A stretch of DNA of 13,141 nucleotides from CAMENZ01 sp041854955. GTDB lineage: Bacteria; Bacillota; Clostridia; Peptostreptococcales; Anaerovoracaceae. This document shows, one piece after another, positions 1 through 6,737 of the stretch. The notes below the pieces were generated by a model. It had not been told where the DNA came from and ran no database searches. It saw only the letters and a list, made by a program, of their open reading frames with translations. The first letter of the stretch is position 1; each line of letters opens with the position of its first letter. The position numbers and the translations under genes are program-made. The DNA lies in assembly GCA_041854955.1 (NCBI GenBank), contig JBHADF010000055.1:1-13141 (forward strand), given 5' to 3'.

Positions 1-641
1 CAGAGACAGCTCCCATAGCAGCATTGACTCCCGACTTTGACACCAGAGTGGGCTCGGCGGGGAAATCCGTAGTTGTGGATGAGATAAAGATCAATGACCC
101 TAACGAAAACGGTGAAGGCGAAATCTTCATCCGCGGCGAAACGGTCATGCTTGGATATTATGAAGATCCGGAGGCTACTGCCGCTGTCATGATAGACGGT
201 TGGTTTAATTCCGGAGACATCGGTTACATGGATAAGGATGGTTTCATATATATAACGGGCCGTTCTAAAAATGTCATCGTAACCCAAAACGGCAAGAACA
301 TATATCCGGAGGAAATAGAGACTCTTTTAAGCCATGTGGAAGAAATAGCTGAGGTCATGGTCTACGGAAAGGAAATCCCCGGAGACAAGGAGCTGACCGT
401 CACCGCAAGGGTAATACCTAATTACGAGAGGATTGCCGAAATCTACGGAGAAGGCCAAGGAGAATTATCAAAGGATGAAATCAAAAAGATAATCTGGGCC
501 AAGATTAAACTGGTAAATCGACAGCTGTCCAACTATAAGTGCATAAAGGAATTGGAAATCAAGGAAGGAGAGTTTGAAAAGACCTCCACCATGAAGATCA
601 AGCGTTATGCTGAGCTGAAGAAGGAGCCTGCCCAAGAATAA
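1..641 (+). CDS. Long-chain acyl-CoA synthetase (AMP-forming), C-terminal part; 5' end outside window
   Basis: This gene enters from the left in the frame starting at base 3. About 212 residues are visible, beginning with ETAPIAA, the end of the conserved threonine-rich TETAP-type motif of adenylate-forming enzymes. The family activates a fatty acid to an acyl-adenylate and transfers it to CoA. Visible family motifs are the GYYEDPEAT segment, GWFNSGDIGYMD with the ATP-ribose-binding Asp (around 215), the hinge region ITGRSKNVIV, GKNIYPEEIE, and the C-terminal STMKIKR, whose first Lys (594-596) matches the catalytic Lys of the A10 motif. The usual Gly before that Lys is a Met here. The TTG at base 24 is not a start, because the reading frame and homology continue upstream. 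The NGKN-YPEEIE form resembles long-chain fatty acid ligases rather than acetyl-CoA synthetase. The chain length of the substrate cannot be told from this fragment. It converges on the next gene. Confidence 0.9.
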   Translation, partial: ETAPIAALTPDFDTRVGSAGKSVVVDEIKINDPNENGEGEIFIRGETVMLGYYEDPEATAAVMIDGWFNSGDIGYMDKDGFIYITGRSKNVIVTQNGKNIYPEEIETLLSHVEEIAEVMVYGKEIPGDKELTVTARVIPNYERIAEIYGEGQGELSKDEIKKIIWAKIKLVNRQLSNYKCIKELEIKEGEFEKTSTMKIKRYAELKKEPAQE

Positions 642-647
642 AGAAAA

Positions 648-678
648 AAGACCCTGTGCCGAAGCGGTACAGGGTCTT
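648..678 (-). terminator. Hairpin terminator between convergent genes
   Basis: A 14-bp inverted repeat (648-661 with 665-678, one G-T pair) closes a 3-base loop. On the minus strand it is followed by a T-rich run (complement of the A-run at 641-647), so it is a good intrinsic terminator for the leftward PLP-enzyme gene. The + strand side (CTTATGCATATTTG) is a poorer U-tract, so termination of the acyl-CoA synthetase transcript here is plausible but weaker. Confidence 0.85.
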
Positions 679-705
679 ATGCATATTTGAGGTTGTTAAC
701 AGGTG

Positions 706-1746
706 TTAAACCACATGTATAAACTTTTCTCTTTCCCTTTCTATCTCCAATCGGTGGACCGGGGTGGTGATGCCGGGAGAACCGCCTGTATGGAGGAAAA
801 TCACGTCCTCGCCCTTGGAAATTTCTCCTGATTTTATTTGCTCCAGAAGTCCTGCGAAGGCCTTGCCCGTATAGCAGGGATCCAAGATAAGGGCTTCCTT
901 TTCTGCGGCGTAATACATGGCCTTTCTCACTTCTTCCGACGGATTGTTGTAGGCTCCGCGGTGGTATCTTTCGTCTATATGAAAATCTTCTGCCGAAAAG
1001 GAATCCTTGTAAGCGTCATCAAAACCGAAGAAGGAACAGCATCTGTCAAAGAAGTCTTTTGCATAATTTCTTGCCCCTGCCGGATTTGGAGAAATGGCAA
1101 TGCCTGTAAGGCTCATAGGCAGCTTTTCCCGAGAAATTCCCAGGAAGAGACCCATATATGTGCCCAAGCTTCCCACGGTGGTGACGACTTTAGGCCTACT
1201 CAGTCCCAACGCTTCGGCCTGAGCTCCCATTTCGCAGGCACACTCATAGTAGCCGAGACAACCCAGCTCGTTGGAGCCGCCTAAGGGAATAAAGTATACA
1301 TTTTCTCCTTGGGCTTCGTATTCGGCTGTGACTTCAGCAAGGGTTTCGTGCAGAAGTCTGCCCTGGCTATGGACTCCGTCAGGCTTTTTAAGCCATACAT
1401 CACAACCCATTATGCCGTCTAACAGCAGGTTGGCGGAAAGCTGGCCGGGATATTCATCTACTGCTGCTATGGCGCCTTTTAATCCCAGCTTCCTGGCAAC
1501 GGCCAAGGTAAGTCTGCCGTGATTAGTCTGGGCCCCTCCTACCGTAAGCAACAGGGTAGCACCTTGGTTTAAAGCATCCTTCGCCAGATATTCCAGCTTT
1601 CGCAGCTTATTCCCGCCCATGGCCAAAGGGGTTAAATCATCTCTCTTTATATATAGGTTGATTCCCAGATCTCGGGAAATGTTATCCAACATTTCCAAGG
1701 GTGTAGGCCCGTGGAGTAAATTCACCTTTTCATATCCTGACAGCAT
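706..1746 (-). CDS. PLP-dependent D-cysteine desulfhydrase / ACC deaminase family enzyme
   Basis: This 346-residue protein belongs to the fold-type II PLP family of D-cysteine desulfhydrase (DcyD: D-cysteine to pyruvate, sulfide and ammonia) and ACC deaminase. Visible features are YIKRDDLTPLAMGGNKLRK at about residues 32-50, with the likely Schiff-base Lys47, and GGAQTNHGR (70-78), matching the family's substrate-site SNH motif with Thr for Ser. A glycine-containing phosphate loop is at TVGSLGTYMG (190-199), followed by LDPCYTGKAFAGL (288-300) and FLHTGGSPG (317-325). The length fits the family. I chose the ATG at 1746 because GGGAGG lies 8 bases upstream on the minus strand. The longer open frame reaching 1806 would start inside the promoter. 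It is transcribed divergently from hrcA and is monocistronic. Substrate is not certain: the same family also contains L-cysteate lyases and ACC deaminases. Confidence 0.85.
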   Translation of the reverse strand: MLSGYEKVNLLHGPTPLEMLDNISRDLGINLYIKRDDLTPLAMGGNKLRKLEYLAKDALNQGATLLLTVGGAQTNHGRLTLAVARKLGLKGAIAAVDEYPGQLSANLLLDGIMGCDVWLKKPDGVHSQGRLLHETLAEVTAEYEAQGENVYFIPLGGSNELGCLGYYECACEMGAQAEALGLSRPKVVTTVGSLGTYMGLFLGISREKLPMSLTGIAISPNPAGARNYAKDFFDRCCSFFGFDDAYKDSFSAEDFHIDERYHRGAYNNPSEEVRKAMYYAAEKEALILDPCYTGKAFAGLLEQIKSGEISKGEDVIFLHTGGSPGITTPVHRLEIEREREKFIHVV

Positions 1747-1796
1747 TATTACTACCTCCCGATAAACCATCTGTTTATGATTTGCTTTCATTCCAC

Positions 1797-1805
1797 ATTG
1801 TACCA
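1797..1805 (-). promoter_or_regulatory. Extended -10 promoter for the PLP enzyme gene
   Basis: Read on the minus strand, the sequence is TGGTACAAT, a TGn extension plus a -10-like TACAAT hexamer (1797-1802). The -35 position 17 bases upstream (TGGTTT) matches the consensus poorly, as is common with extended -10 promoters. It lies about 50 bases before the start codon at 1746 and back to back with the hrcA promoter. Confidence 0.5.
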
Positions 1806-1848
1806 CAAAGAATTCACTGAAACCACATAAAAAACTTTGGGAAATATG

Positions 1849-1877
1849 TTGACATATCTCTCAGGAAAGGGTATATT
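1849..1877 (+). promoter_or_regulatory. Sigma-A-type promoter of the hrcA-dnaJ operon
   Basis: A perfect -35 hexamer TTGACA (1849-1854) is followed by exactly 17 bases and a -10 hexamer TATATT (1872-1877, 5 of 6 matches to TATAAT). Transcription should begin near 1884, immediately before the CIRCE element. The expected behaviour is a strong promoter held down by HrcA. Confidence 0.88.
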
Positions 1878-1888
1878 AGGCATATAAG

Positions 1889-1915
1889 TTAGCACTCTTG
1901 GCAAATGAGTGCTAA
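1889..1915 (+). promoter_or_regulatory. CIRCE operator (HrcA binding site)
   Basis: This is a perfect 9-bp inverted repeat TTAGCACTC (1889-1897) and GAGTGCTAA (1907-1915) around a 9-base spacer, identical to the CIRCE consensus. HrcA dimers bind it and repress transcription at normal temperature. Because it lies just after the expected start of transcription, it is also part of the mRNA leader, where it can fold into a hairpin. It contains an ATG (1905) in frame with hrcA that is unlikely to be the real start. Confidence 0.97.
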
Positions 1916-1949
1916 CAGAGAAAAGCTTTCGGGAAAAGGAGGAAGGGTT

Positions 1950-2999
1950 ATGGACCTCAGCGAAAGAAAACTAAAGATATTGTCAGCCATTATAGGCGAT
2001 TATGTAAAGACTGCCGAGCCTGTAGGCTCCCGGACCCTTTCAAAGAAGCCGGAGCTGGGATACAGTCCTGCTACCATACGAAACGAAATGGCGGACCTGG
2101 AGGAGCTGGGATATTTAACCCATCCCCATACTTCGGCAGGGCGTGTACCTTCAGACAAGGCATACAGACTTTATGTAAATGCTTTGATGGATAAAAAGGA
2201 GCTGTCCCGGGAGGAGAAAAAACTCATCGCAGCCAGATTAAGGGGAGACGTAAACGAGTTTGAAAAGACTATAGAGCATGCGGCAAGCCTGCTCAGCGAG
2301 ATAACCAATCTTACTAGCTTTGCCATAACCCCCAAGCAGACCGACGATGTACTTAAATACATCAATCTGCTGCCGGTGGATGAGGACACGGTCATCCTGA
2401 TGATAGTATCCGAAAGCGGAAAGGTAAACAACAGGGCCATAAAGATGAGCGTGCCCTATACGGAAGAAAATCTGAAGCTCCTTTCCAAAAATATGACCTA
2501 TAACTACAAGGGGAAGACCATAAGTCAGGCCCTTACCAATAATATAATAGCCAATTTTGAAACGGATATCATCGCCATGAGCGGCCTGGCAGAAGATTTG
2601 ATGCCAAACTTTATGAAAACCTTGGAGGACATGCTCAATGTGAACCTCTATATGGAAGGGCTGACCAACATCTTCGACATACCCGAATACAGCGATGTAT
2701 CCAAGGCAAGGCATTTCATAGAGATGCTTTCCAAGAAGGAGGAAATGACCCGAAAGCTCATAGAGCGTGAAGAGGGAATCACAATTTCCATAGGGGAGGA
2801 AAATTCCGAGGACGAGCTTCAGGATTGCTCCCTTATAACTGCCAGCTATTCCATAGACGGAAGACTGGTGGGAAAGATAGGGGTCATAGGCCCTACGAGG
2901 ATGAAATACGAAGAGGTTACGTCGATAATAGAATACTTGACGGATAATCTTAACAATACATTTAGACTTGAGAGCGGAGGTAAGGAAGAAGATGAATAA
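1950..2999 (+). CDS. hrcA: Heat-inducible transcription repressor HrcA
   Basis: HrcA is the repressor that binds CIRCE and whose active folding depends on GroEL, so that heat stress relieves repression. The 349-residue protein has the typical winged-helix N-terminus: LSERKLKILSAI, then the TAEPVGSRTLS segment, SPATIRNEMADLEELGYL, and PHTSAGRVPSDKAYRLYV within about the first 75 residues. A GAF-like dimerisation region follows, and the C-terminal GVIGPTRMKYEEV segment is typical of HrcA. I chose the ATG at 1950 because AAAGGAGG ends 7 bases upstream and the protein then starts with the usual MDLSERK. An upstream in-frame ATG at 1905 lies inside CIRCE and has no ribosome binding site. It is the first gene of the operon, and its end overlaps the start of grpE by 8 bases, suggesting translational coupling. 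Confidence 0.97.
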   Translation: MDLSERKLKILSAIIGDYVKTAEPVGSRTLSKKPELGYSPATIRNEMADLEELGYLTHPHTSAGRVPSDKAYRLYVNALMDKKELSREEKKLIAARLRGDVNEFEKTIEHAASLLSEITNLTSFAITPKQTDDVLKYINLLPVDEDTVILMIVSESGKVNNRAIKMSVPYTEENLKLLSKNMTYNYKGKTISQALTNNIIANFETDIIAMSGLAEDLMPNFMKTLEDMLNVNLYMEGLTNIFDIPEYSDVSKARHFIEMLSKKEEMTRKLIEREEGITISIGEENSEDELQDCSLITASYSIDGRLVGKIGVIGPTRMKYEEVTSIIEYLTDNLNNTFRLESGGKEEDE

Positions 3000-3552
3000 C
3001 GAAGAAAACATAAAAGACAATATTCCCGTTGATGAGAAGGTGGACGAAACCGTAAGAGAGGGAGAAACCCCTCAGGAGGAACCCGCTCAGGACGCGGAGC
3101 AGGAAACCGCCGCCGTAAAGGAAAATGCTGCTGATGAGGCCTTGGAAGCCAAGTACATGAGACTTATGGCCGACTTCCAGAACTTCAGAAAGCGTCAGGA
3201 GAAGGAAAAGGCCGACATATACGCCTTCGCCAACGAAAAGCTGGTAAAGGATATGCTTGGTGTCATAGATAACTTTGAAAGGGCTTTGGAGGCCGCCGAA
3301 GGCGTTGAAGGCCAGGAAACCTTCCGAGAAGGTATGAGCCTGATATTCAAACAGCTTTTGGAGGTTTTGAAAAAAGCCGGTTTAGAAGAAATAGAAGCCT
3401 TAGGTGCGGATTTTGACCCTAATTTCCACCATGCGGTTACCATGGAAGCAGGAACGGAATACGAGTCCGGCAAGGTGACCACAGTGCTTCAAAAGGGTTA
3501 CACCTTAAACAGCAGAGTGGTAAGACCTACCATGGTCAAGGTGGCTGAATAG
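2992..3552 (+). CDS. grpE: Nucleotide exchange factor GrpE (Hsp70 cofactor)
   Basis: GrpE speeds ADP release from DnaK and so resets its cycle. The 186-residue protein has an acidic, low-complexity N-terminal tail (about 1-45, rich in Glu, Asp and Gln). A long helical/coiled-coil section follows, containing YMRLMADFQNFRKRQEKEK, then LVKDMLGVIDNFERAL. The C-terminal beta-wing that contacts DnaK has FDPNFHHAV and the family-typical ending near RVVRPTMVKV. The ATG at 2992 overlaps the hrcA stop. GGAGG at 2976-2980 and a closer AAGGAAG give the ribosome binding site inside the end of hrcA. A longer in-frame TTG start at 2968 is less likely. Both length and order between hrcA and dnaK are standard. 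Confidence 0.97.
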   Translation: MNNEENIKDNIPVDEKVDETVREGETPQEEPAQDAEQETAAVKENAADEALEAKYMRLMADFQNFRKRQEKEKADIYAFANEKLVKDMLGVIDNFERALEAAEGVEGQETFREGMSLIFKQLLEVLKKAGLEEIEALGADFDPNFHHAVTMEAGTEYESGKVTTVLQKGYTLNSRVVRPTMVKVAE

Positions 3553-3609
3553 TCAACCTATATAAATATGTTAAAAAAGTAAAAAATAGATTTTCAGGAG
3601 GAAAAAACA

Positions 3610-5466
3610 ATGGCAAAAGTAATCGGTATCGATTTAGGAACAACTAACTCATGCGTATCCGTATTGGAGGGTGGCGAACCTGTGGTAATCGCCAACGCAG
3701 AGGGAATGAGAACAACCCCTTCCGTGGTTGGATTTAAGAAAGACGGAGAAAGACTGGTAGGAGAAACAGCCAAGAGACAGGCTGTTACCAATCCGGACAG
3801 AACTATATCTTCCATAAAGAGACATATGGGAGAAGATTATAAGGTGGCTATAGACGGAAAAGACTATACCCCTCAGGAAATTTCAGCTATGATTTTGACA
3901 AAGCTGAAAAACGATGCTGAAGCATATTTGGGAGAAAAGGTTACTCAGGCAGTTATAACAGTACCGGCCTACTTCTCCGATGCGCAGAAGCAGGCTACAA
4001 AGGATGCGGGAAAGATTGCAGGCCTTGAGGTACTGAGAATAATCAACGAACCTACGGCTGCTTCCCTGGCCTACGGACTTCAGGACGAGTCCGGAGATCA
4101 CAAGATCCTGGTATATGACTTAGGTGGCGGTACCTTCGACGTTTCCATCCTTGAATTAGGTGACGGAGTATTCGAGGTTCTTGCCACTAACGGAGATACT
4201 CACCTGGGCGGAGACGACTTCGATGAAGTTCTCTTAAACTGGATGGCAGACAACTTTGCCAAGGAAAACGGTGTAGATTTAAGATCTGACAAGATGGCTC
4301 TCCAGAGATTGAGAGAGGCTGCGGAAAAGGCAAAGAAGGAGCTTTCCGGTTCTCAGACCACAAACATCAATCTGCCCTTCATTACGGTTACATCAGACGG
4401 ACCTCTCCACTTGAATGTGGACCTGACGAGAGCAAAATTTGACCAGCTGACAGAACATCTGGTTCAGAGAACGATAGAGCCTATGAACAAGGCTATGAAG
4501 GATGCAGGCGTTACCAATGCCGACATCGAAAAGGTTATCCTTGTGGGAGGCTCCACCAGAATCCCTGCAGTTCAGGAAGCCGTTAAGAAGGTTACAGGAA
4601 AAGAACCCTTCAAGGGAATCAACCCGGACGAATGTGTTGCCATAGGTGCAGCTATTCAGGCAGGTGTATTGACCAACGATATTCATGGCGTGCTGCTTCT
4701 GGACGTTACACCTCTGTCTCTGTCCATCGAAACCTTAGGTGGCGTAGCTACTAAGCTCATAGAGAGAAACACTACTATTCCTACAAAGAAATCTCAGATT
4801 TTCTCCACTGCCGCAGACAACCAGACTGCTGTAGACATTCACGTAATGCAGGGTGAAAGAGAGATGGCTGCAGGAAATACAACCTTGGGAAGATTCCAGC
4901 TTACCGGTATCGCCCCTGCACCTCGCGGAATCCCTCAGATTGAAGTTACCTTCGACATCGATGCCAACGGTATTGTAAATGTATCCGCTAAGGACATGGG
5001 AACAGGCAAGGAGCAGAGAATAACCATCACTTCTTCCACCCACCTTTCCGAAGACGAGATAAACAAGAAGGTAAAAGAGGCTGAGGCTTACGCTGAAGAG
5101 GACAAAAAGAGAAAGGAAGAGGTGGAAATCAGAAACAGAGCCGAATCCTTGATATACGAGACGGAAAAGTCCGTGAAGGAGCTTGACGGAAAGATTACCG
5201 CTGAGGAAACTCAGGAAATCAACGACGCCAAGGATCAGCTCCAGGCTGTACTGAACAACGGTACAGTAGACCAGATAAAGGAAAAGACTGAAGCTCTCAC
5301 AGAGAAATTCCACTTGATCTCCACCAAGCTTTACGAGCAGGCTCAGGCCGCTCAACAGGCAGCAGGCGGACAGGCCGGCTTTGAAGGACAGGCCCAGGAG
5401 GGAACAGCCCCTGCCGATGATAATGTGGTAGACGCAGACTATACTGTAGTAGACGAAGAAAAATAA
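3610..5466 (+). CDS. dnaK: Molecular chaperone DnaK (Hsp70)
   Basis: DnaK is the ATP-driven cytoplasmic chaperone that binds exposed hydrophobic segments. The 618 residues show the full architecture. The nucleotide-binding domain runs to about residue 360, with IGIDLGTTNS (5-14), YDLGGGTFD (169-177) and VGGSTRIP (312-319). The interdomain linker VLLLDVTPL is at 361-369. A beta substrate-binding domain and a helical lid follow, then a disordered tail rich in Gln, Ala and Gly ending in DADYTVVDEEK. The sequence goes straight from SSIKRHMGEDYKV to GKDYTPQEIS, so it lacks the roughly 25-residue insertion found in this part of Gram-negative DnaKs. This supports a Firmicute source. AGGAGG (3596-3601) precedes the ATG. 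The 57-base gap after grpE holds no visible terminator or promoter. Confidence 0.98.
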   Translation: MAKVIGIDLGTTNSCVSVLEGGEPVVIANAEGMRTTPSVVGFKKDGERLVGETAKRQAVTNPDRTISSIKRHMGEDYKVAIDGKDYTPQEISAMILTKLKNDAEAYLGEKVTQAVITVPAYFSDAQKQATKDAGKIAGLEVLRIINEPTAASLAYGLQDESGDHKILVYDLGGGTFDVSILELGDGVFEVLATNGDTHLGGDDFDEVLLNWMADNFAKENGVDLRSDKMALQRLREAAEKAKKELSGSQTTNINLPFITVTSDGPLHLNVDLTRAKFDQLTEHLVQRTIEPMNKAMKDAGVTNADIEKVILVGGSTRIPAVQEAVKKVTGKEPFKGINPDECVAIGAAIQAGVLTNDIHGVLLLDVTPLSLSIETLGGVATKLIERNTTIPTKKSQIFSTAADNQTAVDIHVMQGEREMAAGNTTLGRFQLTGIAPAPRGIPQIEVTFDIDANGIVNVSAKDMGTGKEQRITITSSTHLSEDEINKKVKEAEAYAEEDKKRKEEVEIRNRAESLIYETEKSVKELDGKITAEETQEINDAKDQLQAVLNNGTVDQIKEKTEALTEKFHLISTKLYEQAQAAQQAAGGQAGFEGQAQEGTAPADDNVVDADYTVVDEEK

Positions 5467-5489
5467 TATAATAAAAGGATAAAAATGTT

Positions 5490-5535
5490 TCCAAGGCATT
5501 TGGAAGGGCTTCTCGGCTCACACAAGTGCCTTGGA
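5490..5535 (+). other. Hairpin in the dnaK-dnaJ intercistronic region
   Basis: TCCAAGGCATTTG (5490-5502) pairs with CAAGTGCCTTGGA (5523-5535) as a 13-bp stem with one G-T pair and a 20-base loop. No U-tract follows, so it is not a usual terminator. A second small dyad, TTCCAA/TTGGAA (5538-5543 and 5546-5551), follows directly and overlaps the start of the purine-rich stretch upstream of the dnaJ ATG. The likely roles, by inference, are transcript processing or stability, or tuning of dnaJ relative to dnaK. Confidence 0.7.
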
Positions 5536-5566
5536 TATTCCAATTTTGGAAAAGGTTGTGTTGATA

Positions 5567-6721
5567 ATGGCAGATAAGAGAGATTATTACGAAGTGCTGG
5601 GCCTGAAAAAGGGCGCCGGCGACGATGAAATAAAAAAAGCTTACAGAAAGCTGGCTATGAAATATCATCCCGATAAGAATGCCGGAAATAAGGAAGCAGA
5701 AGAAAAATTTAAGGAAATAAACGAGGCTTACGGGATTCTTTCCAACCCGGAGAAAAAGGCCAACTATGACAGATTTGGCTTTGCCGGCGTAGACCCTAAT
5801 GCAGGCTTCAGCGGAGGCGGTGGTGGCTTCAGCGGCTTCAGCGGCTTCGAGGATATCTTCGATATGTTCGGCTTCGGCGGAGGCGGCGGTGGTTTCGGCG
5901 GCTTTGGAGGCGGAGCCAGGAGAGGCAACCAGCCCAGAAAGGGAAAGGACCTTCAGAAGCCCTTGACCATAGAGTTTGAGGAAGCGGCCTTCGGTGTTGA
6001 AAAGACTCTGGAGATAAGCAAGTATGTTACCTGCGGAACCTGTAAGGGAGAGGGTAACAAGCCGGGTACTGAAAAGAAGACCTGCCCCCATTGCGGAGGT
6101 ACAGGCCAGATAAATCGTACCCAGAGGACTCCTCTCGGACAGTTCCAGACTGTGTCCGAGTGTGAGCACTGCGGCGGAACGGGCAAAATAATAGAAGAGG
6201 TCTGCCCCGACTGCAAGGGCAACGGCCGCGTGAGAAAAAATGTAAAGCTTACCATAGACATTCCGGCGGGAGTGGACAGCGAAACGGTTATCCCTATCAG
6301 AGGACAGGGAGAGCCGGGATTTAACGGAGGACCGGCAGGTGATTTATACATCATACTTCATGTCAAGCCTCATAAAGTATTTAAGCGTTCCGGCGCTGAT
6401 CTTTACCTTGACATGCCTATCAGCTTTGACCAAGCGGCGCTTGGAGCAGAGATAACAGTTCCTACCCTTGACGGGAAGGTTACATATAAAATACCCCCCG
6501 GAACTCAACCGGGAACTAAATTCCGACTTAAGGAAAAGGGCATTAAGCACCTTAGACGAGAAGCCAAGGGAGATCTTTACGTGATGGTAACCCTTGAGGT
6601 TCCCACCAAACTGAATGCTAAACAGAGAAAGGCCATTCAGGACATGGGAGCCGCCTTAAACGAGGAGTGTTACCAGAAGAAGACAAGCTTTGCGGAAAAG
6701 ATTAAAGATTTGTTCAGCTGA
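5567..6721 (+). CDS. dnaJ: Chaperone protein DnaJ (Hsp40, type I)
   Basis: DnaJ delivers substrates to DnaK and stimulates its ATPase. The 384-residue protein has all the parts of a type I Hsp40. The J domain runs from about residue 5 to 70, with the essential HPD at 34-36. A Gly/Phe-rich linker covers about 73-140 and holds repeated GFSG/GFGG units around EDIFDMF. The zinc domain has four CxxCxGxG repeats (CGTCKGEG from residue 156, CPHCGGTG, CEHCGGTG, CPDCKGNG from residue 213). C-terminal beta domains follow, including VKPHKVFKRSGADLY and PGTQPGTKFRLKEKGI. I chose the ATG at 5567, which gives the typical MADKRDYYEVLGL start. The upstream in-frame TTG at 5531 lies in the right arm of the preceding hairpin. 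The ribosome binding site (GGAAAAGG, 5548-5555) is weaker and farther away than those of the neighbouring genes. Confidence 0.97.
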   Translation: MADKRDYYEVLGLKKGAGDDEIKKAYRKLAMKYHPDKNAGNKEAEEKFKEINEAYGILSNPEKKANYDRFGFAGVDPNAGFSGGGGGFSGFSGFEDIFDMFGFGGGGGGFGGFGGGARRGNQPRKGKDLQKPLTIEFEEAAFGVEKTLEISKYVTCGTCKGEGNKPGTEKKTCPHCGGTGQINRTQRTPLGQFQTVSECEHCGGTGKIIEEVCPDCKGNGRVRKNVKLTIDIPAGVDSETVIPIRGQGEPGFNGGPAGDLYIILHVKPHKVFKRSGADLYLDMPISFDQAALGAEITVPTLDGKVTYKIPPGTQPGTKFRLKEKGIKHLRREAKGDLYVMVTLEVPTKLNAKQRKAIQDMGAALNEECYQKKTSFAEKIKDLFS

Positions 6722-6737
6722 GGAAAGGGGAACTATA

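Noticed and set aside
24..26. TTG as the start of the acyl-CoA synthetase
   Set aside because: The frame is open to the window edge and encodes the conserved ETAPIAA segment upstream, so this is a truncated view of a longer gene.
1747..1806. Longer N-terminus for the D-cysteine desulfhydrase-type enzyme
   Set aside because: It would put the start codon next to the -10 box. The ATG at 1744-1746 has GGGAGG at good spacing.
1905..1949. Upstream in-frame ATG giving HrcA 15 extra residues
   Set aside because: The ATG is part of the CIRCE right half, lacks a ribosome binding site, and the extra residues are not typical of HrcA. The ATG at 1950 has an ideal AAAGGAGG.
2238..3020. Minus-strand open frame (260 codons) opposite hrcA
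   Set aside because: It is the complement of a confident hrcA gene in a skewed codon-use region and has no ribosome binding site or family match.
4735..5499. Long minus-strand open frame (254 codons) opposite the 3' half of dnaK
   Set aside because: It lies entirely opposite a well-conserved gene, has no ribosome binding site, and reads as hydrophobic low-complexity sequence that follows from dnaK codon use.
5297..6169. Long minus-strand open frame (290 codons) opposite the dnaK end and dnaJ
   Set aside because: The Ala/Glu-rich and Ser-rich composition mirrors the Gly/Phe region of dnaJ. There is no start signal or recognisable domain.
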